Part shown: positions 35,837 to 45,510 of the stretch, in pieces
Numbering within the stretch: position 1 is the stretch's first letter
Layout of the letters: the number at the start of each line of letters is the position of its first letter
DNA from: Candidatus Enterococcus leclercqii
GTDB taxonomy: Bacteria > Bacillota > Bacilli > Lactobacillales > Enterococcaceae
Reading direction: 5' to 3'
Assembly: GCF_009933135.1 (NCBI RefSeq)
Contig: NZ_MAEH01000017.1
Location: 62,001-126,000, forward strand
Length of the DNA stretch: 64,000 bases
Notes under the pieces: model-generated
Told to the model about the DNA's origin: nothing
The model's input: only the letters and a program-made list of their open reading frames with translations
The model's database searches: none
Program-made: the position numbers and the translations under genes

Positions 35837-36714
35837 TTTGATTCCTCCAATTCTTTAATTAGATGATAAGCGCCAACCAAGCCGGCGTCATTGTGAAAAT
35901 AGCAAGTAGCTACTGGTACATGAAATTCCTGCCAATAGGGAATAGCTGCTAATGCCTCCTCTACCAACGGAAGCAGTTTTGGATTCTGACTGACACCGCC
36001 GCCAATCAAGATTTTTTCCGGATCGAGAGTGACAACGATGTTGAAGAGGACTGCCGCCACTCGCTGACCCCAATCTTGACGCAGCTGTTTAGTCGCTGCT
36101 CGCTCGTCTTCAAAGATCATTTCTCCTGTCACCAGCTCTGTCGCAAGTCCGTATAACTCCCCGTAGCCTGTTACCAGTGCTCGTGTAGAGGCTAAATCGT
36201 GAGCGGTAGTAAAGCCTGAGTGAGACAAATCTGTGATCATCATACCTGATTCACCAGCCTTGAAGCTGTGGCCTTCCCGAATTTCTCCGTTTAGGATGAT
36301 GCCGCATCCGATTCCAGTCCCCAATGTCACTAGCAAAAGATCCGCTGCTCCCTGACCATTTCCCTGGTAAAATTCGGCCAATGCTGCGCAGTTGGCATCA
36401 TTGGCAATCGCTATCGGGAGTGGTCGATGAAGTTTGGCTGCTAAGGCTTCCTTGATATTGATCCCATGGAGCGGTGTCAGTGCCCCTGCCATAACTGCTA
36501 CTCCTCTTTTGCCGTCAATAAACCCGGGAAAGCTTAGTCCAATCCCTCTCAATGGTTTCTTTTGATCACAAGAAACAGTGATTTTTGCCACTGTATCGAA
36601 AAATCCTTCCTCGCTATAAGGTGTCGCAATTTTTCCTTTTTCAATCAGTTCTCCAGCGGAAAACACGCCATATTTAATGAATGTTCCTCCTATATCAAAG
36701 CTTAGCCAACTCAC
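35833..36714 (-). CDS. ROK-family sugar kinase
   Basis: A 293-residue ROK protein without an HTH, so a kinase rather than a repressor: SFDIGGTFIKYGVF (phosphate loop), GIGLSFPGFID, ANDANCAALAE and TLGTGIGCGII are all present. The usual zinc motif CxCGxxGC is absent; the corresponding region reads HSFKAGESGMM. It probably phosphorylates a monosaccharide released by the locus enzymes (glucose, xylose or fucose). The start is GTG at 36714 with GGAGG 7 nt upstream. It is coupled to the downstream alpha-xylosidase and has its own regulated promoter. Confidence 0.85.
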   Translation of the reverse strand: MSWLSFDIGGTFIKYGVFSAGELIEKGKIATPYSEEGFFDTVAKITVSCDQKKPLRGIGLSFPGFIDGKRGVAVMAGALTPLHGINIKEALAAKLHRPLPIAIANDANCAALAEFYQGNGQGAADLLLVTLGTGIGCGIILNGEIREGHSFKAGESGMMITDLSHSGFTTAHDLASTRALVTGYGELYGLATELVTGEMIFEDERAATKQLRQDWGQRVAAVLFNIVVTLDPEKILIGGGVSQNPKLLPLVEEALAAIPYWQEFHVPVATCYFHNDAGLVGAYHLIKELEESK

Positions 36715-36750
36715 GATAGCCCTCCTCTGTAAAACGGCCTCACAAAATTT

Positions 36751-36764
36751 GATAGCGCTTTATA
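36751..36764. promoter_or_regulatory. cre-like site at the ROK-yicI promoter
   Basis: On the minus strand ATAAAGCGCTATCA matches 12 of 14 positions of the CcpA cre consensus. It lies just downstream of the -10 box, the classic place for catabolite repression. Confidence 0.5.
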
Positions 36765-36770
36765 AATTGA

Positions 36771-36836
36771 TTATACCTGTCTTGCTCTGTTGCTTGACCC
36801 CACCAGAATAGACATCATACCGTCTCTTTTAGACAT
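36771..36836 (-). promoter_or_regulatory. YesN-type operator and promoter of the ROK-yicI unit
   Basis: AGACAT occurs on the plus strand at 36810-36815 and 36831-36836 (21-bp period). On the minus strand 34 bp separate the proximal copy from TATAAT (about 36771-36776); the -35 region is poor, as expected for an activated promoter. The same arrangement is found at 45549-45578 and 51610-51637. Confidence 0.6.
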
Positions 36837-36837
36837 T

Positions 36838-36891
36838 TCAAAAACCGCTTTTGTCATTCACGAAGTTCGCGATTGCTAAAAGCGGTTTATT
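36838..36891 (-). terminator. Terminator of the response-regulator operon
   Basis: AAACCGCTTTT and AAAAGCGGTTT form an 11-bp stem with a long loop, followed by TTTTTG on the minus strand. It separates the long importer operon from the ROK-yicI unit. Confidence 0.7.
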
Positions 36892-36975
36892 TTATACCCC
36901 GAGAGCTTTATTGCATTTAACAAAACGGTTTGAAAGCAGGACCTATCTGCTTCACTAATTTAGCGACGAGTACTA

Positions 36976-38385
36976 TCAACTGGAGCTGCGGTAATCATTT
37001 GGCGAGGTTTGGAAAAATTGCTTGAACTTCTTATAGAAATAGTCCACGTTTCGATAGCCGACTTTTTCTGCTACTTCATAAACCATCAGATTCGAGTTTT
37101 TCAGTAAATCTCCAGCCCGCTCCATACGGACTTTTTCCAGATAGCCTAGAAAAGTCTCTCCAGTCGTCTTTTTAAATTTTTTCCCAAGATAAGCGCTATT
37201 GTACCCGAATTGGTCTGCGACGCTTTTCAAATTTAAATCGTCAGCAAAGTGTTTTTGAATATAGCGTACGATGTCGGCAATGATATCCACATTGTTCAAC
37301 TGCTTGGCAACTTCACTTGCAAAAGCTGAGAGATGCGTCTCAAAGATTCCCATCAACTCGGGAAAGTCTACAGCAGCAAATAGAGCCTCCGCCACTTGAT
37401 CCGGGCGGTGTGCCGCTTCTTCAAAGGCTGCTTTTTGCATTGCCTGATCATACAACCACCCGTAATCATGATTTACCTGCCACTTGATGTCTTCTTCAAA
37501 GGCCAAATCAAAAAGGAAATTATTACAATATGCCTGTAATAGCAGCTGTAAATCTTTGCCGCCCAAGACTGCTTGCCGCAATTTTTCCGGTAGTTCTTCT
37601 TGAAAAGTCAATGCTTGCTTTTTCTCTAACAGTCCTGCGGTTGACAAGAGCTGATTTGGAAATAGAAACTGCATTTTTCTAAGGTGTTGAATTTCCATCG
37701 TCAGCTTTGTAAGGTCCTGGTCTGCCGCCACCCAGCCAGTAGTCATAACCGCTTCCTTACGACCAAATAGGGTCTTGATTACAGCCTCAGAGGTATCAAT
37801 TCCCGTTTTATCCAGTAAAACAAGATAAGCCGCTCCAAAATTTTCCAACAAAACGTAGGGCTGTTGCTGCTCATTTAGAAGATCCAACTGGCGCTGCTTT
37901 AACGCAGTGGAAAAGCTGGCAACAAGAATCTTCCGATAACCCGCTAACCCACTGTGGTCGCTGGCAAATAACTTGTTGTAGAGCAAACTGCGCAAATCAG
38001 CTTCATGCCGTTGTTTATCATTTGCCGCCAGCTTCTCCAAAATCTCCATCAGTTCCTCTTCTTCTACCGGTTTTAGAAGATAAGAGATAAATCCCAACTG
38101 GATCGCCTTTCTGGCATAATCAAAATCTGAATAGCCGGATAAAATAATTCCATGAAACAGGCAGCCCTGCTTTTTAGCCGCTTGAATCATGTCTAGGCCA
38201 TCCATCTCGGGCATACGAATGTCAGTAATTACAAGATCCGGTTGCAATTGGCTGATTTTTTGCAAGCCTTCCACCCCGTTTTCAGCTGTTTCGATACGCT
38301 CGTAGCCGTACTGCTGCCAATCGATAATATAAGTTAACCCGGTACGAATCACTTCTTCATCATCTACAATCAGCACTGTTTTCAT
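36976..38385 (-). CDS. YesN/AraC-type response regulator
   Basis: A 469-residue protein with an N-terminal receiver domain (VDDEEV near 7-12, phosphoacceptor Asp55 in VITDIRMPEMDG, conserved Lys in LLKPVEEEE near 107), a variable middle region, and a C-terminal AraC-type double HTH at about 370-469 (LKSVADQFGYNSAYLGKKF and VAEKVGYRNVDYFYKKF). Such regulators work with YesM-type kinases and activate sugar-uptake loci. The cognate kinase is probably the one at 46383-48167. The gene is last in the long minus-strand operon, so it likely amplifies its own expression. GGGGAGG lies upstream of the ATG. Confidence 0.92.
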   Translation of the reverse strand: MKTVLIVDDEEVIRTGLTYIIDWQQYGYERIETAENGVEGLQKISQLQPDLVITDIRMPEMDGLDMIQAAKKQGCLFHGIILSGYSDFDYARKAIQLGFISYLLKPVEEEELMEILEKLAANDKQRHEADLRSLLYNKLFASDHSGLAGYRKILVASFSTALKQRQLDLLNEQQQPYVLLENFGAAYLVLLDKTGIDTSEAVIKTLFGRKEAVMTTGWVAADQDLTKLTMEIQHLRKMQFLFPNQLLSTAGLLEKKQALTFQEELPEKLRQAVLGGKDLQLLLQAYCNNFLFDLAFEEDIKWQVNHDYGWLYDQAMQKAAFEEAAHRPDQVAEALFAAVDFPELMGIFETHLSAFASEVAKQLNNVDIIADIVRYIQKHFADDLNLKSVADQFGYNSAYLGKKFKKTTGETFLGYLEKVRMERAGDLLKNSNLMVYEVAEKVGYRNVDYFYKKFKQFFQTSPNDYRSSS

Positions 38386-38423
38386 TTTGCCCCTCCCCTC
38401 TCTATGTCATTTCAAAAAATCTC

Positions 38424-39245
38424 TTACTCTTTTTCAAATAGACAAGTGAGCCAGTTATCAAAAAGCTCCGGCCAAAGCTGAATATTCTTTTCCAGGCCAT
38501 AGCCATTGCCAATCTGGGTCTCGGCGGTTCCCAGACTCAGTCCATGTCCGCCTCGCATAAAAGCATGAAATTCTGTTGGAACATTTTTTGCCAAAAGTGC
38601 TTTAACAAATGAAAGACTATTTTCTACAGTGACCAGATCATCTGCCATCGTGTGCCAGATAAAGGTTGGCGGCATCTTGTCAGTCACCTGCTCTTCCAAG
38701 GATAACTTAGCCTTTTCTGCTGTATATGCAGCTCCCAACAAATTTTTGAAGGAATCCTGATGTCCATAAGGCTTCGATGAGATCACGGGGTAACTTAAAA
38801 GCAATGCATTCGGCTGCCATTGGCTGTTTGCTCCTGGCAAATATTTCTGCAAGAGGCTCTGCTGCCAGAATACGCCAAGACTAGCCGCCAAATGTCCGCC
38901 TGCTGAAAAGCCGGCTACAATAATTTTTTCCGGATCAGTCGCATATTTTTCACTGTTTTTTCGCACATGAACCACGGCGGCAGCAAGCTGTATCAACGCC
39001 GTAGGAAAGACCGCTGGAGCGACACTATAAGTCAAAACAAACGCCTGATATCCGCGACTAACCATTTCAAGTGCAATGGGCTCCGCTTCTCGGTCCGACA
39101 GGAAACTATAGCCACCGCCAGGGCAGATAATAACTGCCGGTCGTCTTTTAGCCAAATCGATTTCCGGTGAATTTTCCCGCACATAGGTATGCAGCTGTGC
39201 CGCTTCTATTCCTTCAACTTGCAATGTAATTTCTTCAATGAGCAT
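38424..39245 (-). CDS. Alpha/beta-hydrolase, carbohydrate esterase-like
   Basis: A 273-residue cytoplasmic alpha/beta-hydrolase: CPGGGYSFLS (oxyanion region), the nucleophile elbow GFSAGGHLAA near 123, an Asp in TMADDLVTVEN near 209, and the His in RGGHGLSLG near 240. The fold resembles BD-FAE/axeA-type esterases that remove acetyl or feruloyl groups from xylan and xyloglucan fragments. No signal peptide. It starts 9 bp after the fucosidase stop, in the same operon. Substrate is inferred from the neighbours. Confidence 0.82.
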   Translation of the reverse strand: MLIEEITLQVEGIEAAQLHTYVRENSPEIDLAKRRPAVIICPGGGYSFLSDREAEPIALEMVSRGYQAFVLTYSVAPAVFPTALIQLAAAVVHVRKNSEKYATDPEKIIVAGFSAGGHLAASLGVFWQQSLLQKYLPGANSQWQPNALLLSYPVISSKPYGHQDSFKNLLGAAYTAEKAKLSLEEQVTDKMPPTFIWHTMADDLVTVENSLSFVKALLAKNVPTEFHAFMRGGHGLSLGTAETQIGNGYGLEKNIQLWPELFDNWLTCLFEKE

Positions 39246-39254
39246 AAGCGTTCC

Positions 39255-40721
39255 TCATTCCATCGTGATTTTGCAGACAACCGGTAATTCGGTGTCTAGA
39301 TTAGGCAACAAAATTTCCAGACCAGCAGCAGTTTGTTGCCACGACTTGATTGGCTTTTCTTGACCTAAGACAGCCACCTTTTTTATGATTCCATGAAATT
39401 CTGGGACATTTTGATCTTCGCTGATTGCTAAGGAAGTGATCAACAACTGTTGCGAGGTGGGCTCCATAATAAAAGCATACAGTGAATCTCCCTTGACAGT
39501 AAAGCGGATATCTTCGGAAGTATAGCTGGTCTTATTGTTCTCCTGAAATTGCCCTTCTGCGATTTCGGTTGGCCCTTCGCCGGCTTGACGCCAGACTTTT
39601 GACTCGTAAATTCCTTCACCATTGATCTGTAGCCAGTCCCCGATGGTCAATAAAATATCCCGATCTTTTTCTGGAATACTGCCATCCGCTTTGGGGCCAA
39701 CATTTAGCAATAGGTTGCCATTTTTAGAGACTACTTCGATCAAATCCCAAATGATTTCTTTAACCGTTTTATAGTCCAGTGTTTCAGTGTAACACCATGA
39801 ATTGCGAGCAATGGCGGTATCCGATTGCCAATAAAACGGCTTGGCCTCCGCAAACTTCCCCCGCTCAATCTCTACAATCCCGGAACCAAACATCATGGCA
39901 TCGTGTTTGTAGGAGATGCTGGTGGAATATCCCCATTCCACACCACGATTGTAATAAAAAGCAGCCAGTAATTTCAACGGTTCTTTAAACGCTTGGTGCT
40001 GGATCCACCAATCAAAATACAAGACTTCCGGTTGATAGCGGTCGATCAATTCACAAGTCCGCAATAGCCAATCTTCCAAAAATTCTTCGGTAGGATATGG
40101 GCTACTGTAAAGATCCTGATTGTCCGGTTCCGGCATAGCGGGCCAATAGAAATCTCCCTTTACTTGTTGTTCAATCACATCACTATCGAAGTTTCGACCG
40201 TGGCCGAAAAAGAACCAATGCTCGGCTCGATGCGAGGAAGTGCAAAAATGCAAGGCGGTCTTTTCAGCGGCGTTTTTCAGTTCTCCCAAAATGTCTCGTT
40301 TTGGTCCCATTTTTACACTGTTAAATTGAGAAAGCTCGCTATCATACATTTGAAACCCGTCGTGATGCTCGGCTACCGGAAAGAAATAGCGGGCACCAGC
40401 ACGTTCAAAAAGGGCTAACCATTCATCGGGATCAAACTTTTCTGCTGTAAACAGGGGGATGAAATCTTTGTAGCCAAATTCTTTTTGAGGGCCATAGGTT
40501 GCCACATGATGGTCAAACTCCGGATGGCCATTGATATACATGTTTCGAGAGTACCATTCATTATTGAACGCCGGAACGCTATATAATCCCCAATGAATAA
40601 AGATCCCAAATTTAGCCTCTCGAAACCAACGGGGCACCTGAAAGTCATTGAGGCTGTTCCAATCCGGTGTATAGGGTCCTTGCTGGGCGACTTGCAGGAT
40701 TTTTTCCATTGTAATTGTCAT
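39255..40721 (-). CDS. Alpha-L-fucosidase, GH29
   Basis: A 488-residue GH29 enzyme: KFGIFIHWGLYSVPAF near residue 35, AEHHDGFQMYDS near 110 and LYFDWW near 237 with the nucleophile Asp. It removes alpha-linked L-fucose, a terminal sugar of fucosylated xyloglucan side chains and of host glycans. No signal peptide, so it acts on imported oligosaccharides. The start is ATG at 40719-40721 with GGGAGG upstream and an ATGA overlap with the SGNH esterase stop; the longer open frame upstream is not used. Confidence 0.88.
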   Translation of the reverse strand: MTITMEKILQVAQQGPYTPDWNSLNDFQVPRWFREAKFGIFIHWGLYSVPAFNNEWYSRNMYINGHPEFDHHVATYGPQKEFGYKDFIPLFTAEKFDPDEWLALFERAGARYFFPVAEHHDGFQMYDSELSQFNSVKMGPKRDILGELKNAAEKTALHFCTSSHRAEHWFFFGHGRNFDSDVIEQQVKGDFYWPAMPEPDNQDLYSSPYPTEEFLEDWLLRTCELIDRYQPEVLYFDWWIQHQAFKEPLKLLAAFYYNRGVEWGYSTSISYKHDAMMFGSGIVEIERGKFAEAKPFYWQSDTAIARNSWCYTETLDYKTVKEIIWDLIEVVSKNGNLLLNVGPKADGSIPEKDRDILLTIGDWLQINGEGIYESKVWRQAGEGPTEIAEGQFQENNKTSYTSEDIRFTVKGDSLYAFIMEPTSQQLLITSLAISEDQNVPEFHGIIKKVAVLGQEKPIKSWQQTAAGLEILLPNLDTELPVVCKITME

Positions 40722-41371
40722 AGTGCACCTCCCAGTCCAGCAGCAGCTAACCAAGCTTTGGCAATCAATAAATGCCCGGCTAGAGAGGGATGTACACGAT
40801 CAATGCTCAAATAATAGCCGGACTGAACCGCCATGTATCGATCCATCTCCTTTTGTACATCAACATAAATCGCCCCGGTGTCCGCAGCAACAGCAGCAGT
40901 TACTTGATTGTAAAGCGCCAGTTTTTTTCGCATTGGCTCGTTTTTGTCTTCTGTTAGCAAGAACGCGGAAAGTAAAAAGACCCCTTTTGCTTTTGTCATC
41001 GTTTGTGATACCAGTTGACTTAATGTTTCCTGAAACTCTTGGGGTGAAACTTGATCCTCCTGATAAAAAACACCGTCAAAATGGCGACAAACATCGTTTA
41101 CCCCAATCATAATTCCGACCCAGTCGGGAGCCAGACTTAAAACATCTTTTTGCCAACGCGCCGCCAAATCACGAACGCGATTGCCGCTGACTCCTTGATT
41201 GATTACCATCAGCTCTAACTCAGGATAAAATGCGGTTGTATATGAGTTGATTATTTGGACATAGCCATCTCCCCAAGAGGACCAGTGAGCAGGAAGTGCT
41301 TCATAATTTCGGTTACTGTCTGTGATAGAATCTCCTACGAAAAGGATTCTGTCATTTTTTGCTATTTTCAT
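40718..41371 (-). CDS. SGNH/GDSL hydrolase (carbohydrate esterase-like)
   Basis: A 217-residue GDSL-type esterase. Block I FVGDSITDSNR near residue 10 carries the catalytic Ser, block II Gly is in QGVSGNRV, block III is MIGVNDVCRH, and block V is DRVHPSLAGH with the Asp and His. This family includes acetylxylan esterases and rhamnogalacturonan acetylesterases. Within this operon it probably deacetylates imported plant oligosaccharides. GAGGG lies 8 nt before the ATG. Confidence 0.88.
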   Translation of the reverse strand: MKIAKNDRILFVGDSITDSNRNYEALPAHWSSWGDGYVQIINSYTTAFYPELELMVINQGVSGNRVRDLAARWQKDVLSLAPDWVGIMIGVNDVCRHFDGVFYQEDQVSPQEFQETLSQLVSQTMTKAKGVFLLSAFLLTEDKNEPMRKKLALYNQVTAAVAADTGAIYVDVQKEMDRYMAVQSGYYLSIDRVHPSLAGHLLIAKAWLAAAGLGGAL

Positions 41372-41448
41372 TTTTTTGACCCTCGATTTCTATTTGTGAG
41401 CAGTCAATGCTGTCAAAAAGGTACTGGTAGAGAATGGTCTTCTCCTTT

Positions 41449-41490
41449 CAGCCAAACAGAGTGGAACAAACTTGTTGTCCCACTCGGCTG
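41449..41490 (-). other. Intra-operon stem-loop after the solute-binding protein gene
   Basis: CAGCC..GAGTGGAACAA pairs with TTGTCCCACTC.GGCTG. No T-run follows in the direction of transcription, so it is more likely an mRNA-stabilising or processing structure that favours the binding-protein transcript over the downstream enzymes than a true terminator. Confidence 0.5.
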
Positions 41491-41498
41491 GTTTTACT

Positions 41499-43253
41499 CT
41501 ATTTGAATTCAGCGACGACTTTTTCCCGTTGGCTGTTTTGATCTTTGACATTTTGCATATCGACTGTTAAGACATCATCATAGCCTAGACCCTTTGCCGT
41601 GTCCTGTAATTCTTTTTTCAGTTTATTGAACTCAGCCTCATCTTTTGCAAAGACCATTTTCCAAGAATACTCAACAACAGTCGATTTCACTTGATTACGC
41701 AGTGTAGAGATTTCCGAAGAATCTTCCGGTGCCACATAGCTCGCCCCTGGTGCCACAATCATCTGATCGTTTTTCTCCAAGTAGTCAACTGAAGTTTCTG
41801 CCCCGTCCATGTGTTTGGACCAGTCTTCTTTCAAGGTATTGGTATTTTCCTTCTGGTAAGTTTCCCAAAGTGTATAGTTGTATGGGTACCCCGTTTCTGG
41901 ATCGATATCAATACCCAAAATTGTGTTGACATTCAATGCGGAAACGCCGTCTTTGTAGCTGCCACCGCCATATTCTTTCGGCACTTCTGCATCTCCGTCA
42001 ATCAAAGCTTTTTTACCGAAATCGTTCAATTCTGGCAATCCATCTGCATTGACATCCCATGTCAGACCTTTGATCCCGGCACTACCTTGTGTTTGGGAGG
42101 TATTAGCCAATGCCCCCTCAGGAGAATACAGCCAGTCGATGAGTTCAGCGATGCGTTCAGGATCTTTGGCTTTCGATCCAATACCGATAAATTGTTTGCC
42201 ACCATAAACTTCTGCGCCATATGAGAAGATTTTTTGATCTTGAATTGGTGCCAACATGAATCCTACACCTTTATCAACGTTCTCAGTATTGTTGTAAGCT
42301 GCCTGACCCAGCCATGGCCACCAAGAAAATAGAACCTGACCATCTTGGAATTTAGAGAACAAGGTATCATAGTTTTGCGTCGTCGATTCTGGATCAACTA
42401 ACCCCATTTGATTCGCATCAAAATAAAATTTTATCGCCCGCATGTATTCAGAATCATCATCCAAAATCCCTTGATAATCGGAACCATCTGCTTTTGCCAA
42501 TACAAAACCTAACTCGTCGTAGCCATACAAAGCAGCCAACTGTTTGCCGGCTCCCATCATGTTTCCGTCCCAATCACCAAACAAAGAGAAGCTGTATACT
42601 TTTTTACCAGACTCGGTTTGCGGTTGCAGATCCTGCATGGCTTTCAGTGCCGGTAGCAAATCCTCCAGCGTTTTAATTTCAGGATATCCAGCTTGTCCGT
42701 AGAGATCCCAACGGACATAAGCGCCATAGTTCAAATCCAAGCCTTCTGATGCATCAGTAGGTTTCAAGTTGGAAACCGATGTGGGGAACCCATAAATTCC
42801 CTCTTCGTCCTCATTGACGTGCTGTACAGCGTCGTCGAAGTTTTTCATATTAGACATATTTTTATACAAATCAGACGCATCATAGAGCAGTCCGCCTTTG
42901 ACCAGCTCATTGTACTGTTGACCGTTATCGGCGATGATCAAGTCCCCTAAATCTCCCGCCGCTGTTCTGGTTTGATAAAGGGCATCCCCATTACCCGCCA
43001 CGTTTGGAGCGATGATATTCATTTCGATATTGAATTTATCTTTGATAACTTTGGCAAACCAGCCTTTTTGGATTCCCATGTAGTTGGCCAGACCATCATA
43101 GACATCGATGGTCAATGTTTCACTTTTATCCGTCTTCTTACTGTCTTTTGTACTACTACTAGAATCACCGCCTGATCCACAAGCTGCCAGACCGGTCAAC
43201 GATCCTAACGTCAGCAATGCTGCAGCAGCAATTGTCATCCATTTTTTACTCAT
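41499..43253 (-). CDS. ABC transporter substrate-binding lipoprotein (family 1, LplA-like)
   Basis: A 584-residue extracellular lipoprotein: signal peptide with lipobox GLAACG, Ser/Lys-rich spacer, then a large family 1 solute-binding domain of the LplA/YtcQ type used for oligosaccharides. ATG at 43251-43253 has AAAGGAG upstream; the preceding 25 open codons lack a site. Both permease genes lie upstream in the same operon, and no ATPase gene is nearby, as usual for this class, which relies on a shared MsmX-type ATPase. It should bind the oligosaccharide degraded by the locus enzymes. Confidence 0.9.
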   Translation of the reverse strand: MSKKWMTIAAAALLTLGSLTGLAACGSGGDSSSSTKDSKKTDKSETLTIDVYDGLANYMGIQKGWFAKVIKDKFNIEMNIIAPNVAGNGDALYQTRTAAGDLGDLIIADNGQQYNELVKGGLLYDASDLYKNMSNMKNFDDAVQHVNEDEEGIYGFPTSVSNLKPTDASEGLDLNYGAYVRWDLYGQAGYPEIKTLEDLLPALKAMQDLQPQTESGKKVYSFSLFGDWDGNMMGAGKQLAALYGYDELGFVLAKADGSDYQGILDDDSEYMRAIKFYFDANQMGLVDPESTTQNYDTLFSKFQDGQVLFSWWPWLGQAAYNNTENVDKGVGFMLAPIQDQKIFSYGAEVYGGKQFIGIGSKAKDPERIAELIDWLYSPEGALANTSQTQGSAGIKGLTWDVNADGLPELNDFGKKALIDGDAEVPKEYGGGSYKDGVSALNVNTILGIDIDPETGYPYNYTLWETYQKENTNTLKEDWSKHMDGAETSVDYLEKNDQMIVAPGASYVAPEDSSEISTLRNQVKSTVVEYSWKMVFAKDEAEFNKLKKELQDTAKGLGYDDVLTVDMQNVKDQNSQREKVVAEFK

Positions 43254-43456
43254 TCTCTTCTTCTCCTTTATTTGGCCAGTTGTGCTGGTCGTCTGAATCT
43301 GACACTTGCTAGAAGGAAGATCAGCCAAACTCGCCTGTATTTTTGATACAACAACAGGATCTGCTGCAGCGGATCAGGAAAAGATAAAAACAGCAACCGT
43401 TTTATTTTTATCATAACCTACCTTAGCAGAGCTGTCATAAAAACCTCGTTTGCAGA

Positions 43457-44395
43457 TCAGCCTTTGACAGCCCCCAGCATGATCCCTTTTACAAAATAGC
43501 GCTGGAACAACGGATAAATAAACATGATTGGCAAGACAACGATAACTGACACAGTCATTCGGATAGAAGTCGGAGTTTGGGTTGTTGCCGCACTCACCAC
43601 ACCGGCCATTGATCCGGTGGTATTTTTTACCATTTGTGCCAAAGAGTTCGCCTGATTGATATAGGTATAAAGTAAATATTGCAGCGAATACAGTTTTTGG
43701 TCGGTGATGTAAATCAGAGTATCTTGGAAAGAATTCCACTGGGCAACCGCTGAGAAAATCGCCACAGTTGCCAAAATCGGTGTACAGTTGGGAAGAATTA
43801 CTTTGAAGAACACCTGCAGGATATTCGCACCGTCGATTTCAGCTGCTTCTTGTAATGATCTAGGAATAGATTCGATATAGGTTTTTACCAAGATAATATT
43901 GAACGGCTGCACGATAGCCGGTAAGACATAGACCCAAAAGTTATTGGTTAAGCCCAATGTCTTCATGGTGATGAACATTGGAATCAACCCGGCATTGAAG
44001 TACATCGTGATGATGATGAAACGGTACCAGAACTTCCGTTTCCACATTTTTTCCTGTGTGAACATAAACCCGAGAAAAGCAGAGGCCAACACAGTGCCGG
44101 CTGTCCCAATCACTGTTCGAGCCACAGAGACTACCGCCGCCAAACTCAATCCGTCCAATTGCAACACCTGGCGATAATTTTCCAAATGAAGTCCTTCAGG
44201 AATGAAGCGGATATCTCCTAGCGCACTGAGCTCGTTATTACTAATGGAATTGATGATTAAATAATAAAATGGGTAGGCACATAAGAGCATGATGATGAAA
44301 AAGAAGAGATAGTTGAAGATATTGAAAGCAACATCTTCTCTCGTACGAATTTCTTTATGCTTTTTCTTTTTAATGTTTTTCATGGAGATTTCCAT
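43457..44395 (-). CDS. ABC transporter permease (LplC/YtcP-like)
   Basis: A 312-residue membrane protein with about six helices and the inner-membrane permease (EAA) loop as IPRSLQEAAEIDGANILQVF (about residues 200-219), where it contacts the ATPase. It is the carbohydrate-uptake-2/LplC-type partner of the preceding permease. GGAGGAGG lies 7 nt before the ATG; only 15 bp separate it from the upstream permease gene. The 204-bp gap to the binding-protein gene contains a GATCTGC/GCGGATC hairpin near 43360. Confidence 0.9.
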   Translation of the reverse strand: MEISMKNIKKKKHKEIRTREDVAFNIFNYLFFFIIMLLCAYPFYYLIINSISNNELSALGDIRFIPEGLHLENYRQVLQLDGLSLAAVVSVARTVIGTAGTVLASAFLGFMFTQEKMWKRKFWYRFIIITMYFNAGLIPMFITMKTLGLTNNFWVYVLPAIVQPFNIILVKTYIESIPRSLQEAAEIDGANILQVFFKVILPNCTPILATVAIFSAVAQWNSFQDTLIYITDQKLYSLQYLLYTYINQANSLAQMVKNTTGSMAGVVSAATTQTPTSIRMTVSVIVVLPIMFIYPLFQRYFVKGIMLGAVKG

Positions 44396-44410
44396 TTTGT
44401 TACCTCCTCC

Positions 44411-45358
44411 TTAGATAATGGATGTGCCCCGAACCCGTTTGGATACGAAGTTGACGACTGCCAACAGAGCGACACTAATCAAACTCTTCAGCATACTGAT
44501 GGCGGTTGCCAACGACAAACTGTTGGAACCCAAGCCAATGTTGTAAACATATAAGTCCAATACTTGAATGTGTTCCTTATTGAAAGCATTTTGGAAAACA
44601 AAGTATTGGTCCATGCCGTTGTTCAGCAAATTCGCCACCGAAAGCATTAACATCACCAGGTAGGTAGGCATCAAGGCAGGCAATGTAATATTGCGCATCA
44701 ATTGGAAGCGGTTGGCCCCGTCAATCCGTGCTGATTCATACAATTCCGGATCAATTCCAGAGATAGCCGCCAGATACATAATGGCTCCCCAGCCCAATCC
44801 TTTCCAGATATTCCACAGCATCATCATCAACCACGTATGATTGTCACTATCCAAGAATTTCAACGGGTCTGTGATGAAGCCCCATTCCTGCAATAAAGTA
44901 TTCACCAAACCGGTATTAGAAAAAAGACTAAAAGCGATGGTATAAACTAGCACCCAGCTGATAAAGTTGGGCAGCGTAGTCAACGTTTGAACAATATTTT
45001 TGAACCATTTGCTCTTGATTTCATTCAAAAAAATGGCAAATCCTACCGGTAAAATTGAAGTGGCAATTCCCAGAAAACTCATGGCAAAGGTATTTTTCAA
45101 GACTTGAACAATCTGATCTACCTGTGTCTTGCTGTTCACCAGCATCTTGAACCATTTCAAGCCGACAAACTCACTGCCGGATAGCCCTAAAGCCGGTTTG
45201 TAGTCATACAGAGAATAAATCCAGCCATGTAACGGAAAGTAGGAAAATAGAAAAACCAGAATCAAAAAAGGCAGGATCGTCAAAAACATAATTTTTCCTT
45301 CATGAACCGTTCGCTTCCCGGGTTCTACGCGTGGAACTTTTTTCTTTAACTCCATCAT
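44411..45358 (-). CDS. ABC transporter permease (LplB-like)
   Basis: A 315-residue membrane protein with about six helices; the EAA loop reads DPELYESARIDGANRFQLM (about residue 220). First gene of the importer operon. Two adjacent ATGs (45356-45358 and 45353-45355) follow TTAGGAGG; the second has the better spacing, so the true start could be one codon shorter. The open frame upstream to 45565 has no ribosome binding site and covers the promoter, so it is not used. Confidence 0.9.
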   Translation of the reverse strand: MMELKKKVPRVEPGKRTVHEGKIMFLTILPFLILVFLFSYFPLHGWIYSLYDYKPALGLSGSEFVGLKWFKMLVNSKTQVDQIVQVLKNTFAMSFLGIATSILPVGFAIFLNEIKSKWFKNIVQTLTTLPNFISWVLVYTIAFSLFSNTGLVNTLLQEWGFITDPLKFLDSDNHTWLMMMLWNIWKGLGWGAIMYLAAISGIDPELYESARIDGANRFQLMRNITLPALMPTYLVMLMLSVANLLNNGMDQYFVFQNAFNKEHIQVLDLYVYNIGLGSNSLSLATAISMLKSLISVALLAVVNFVSKRVRGTSII

Positions 45359-45510
45359 TACGCCTCCTAAAAAGTATGCTGCAGCAAAAAAGCTGTGGGA
45401 TATTTTCCATTGGCTTTTTACTGAAGAAAGCACCTTGTACCTGGCAGATTCAGTTAGGACTCTGCTGGTCAAAATCTGCGGTACGCTTTTTGTAACCGCT
45501 TCACACACTG

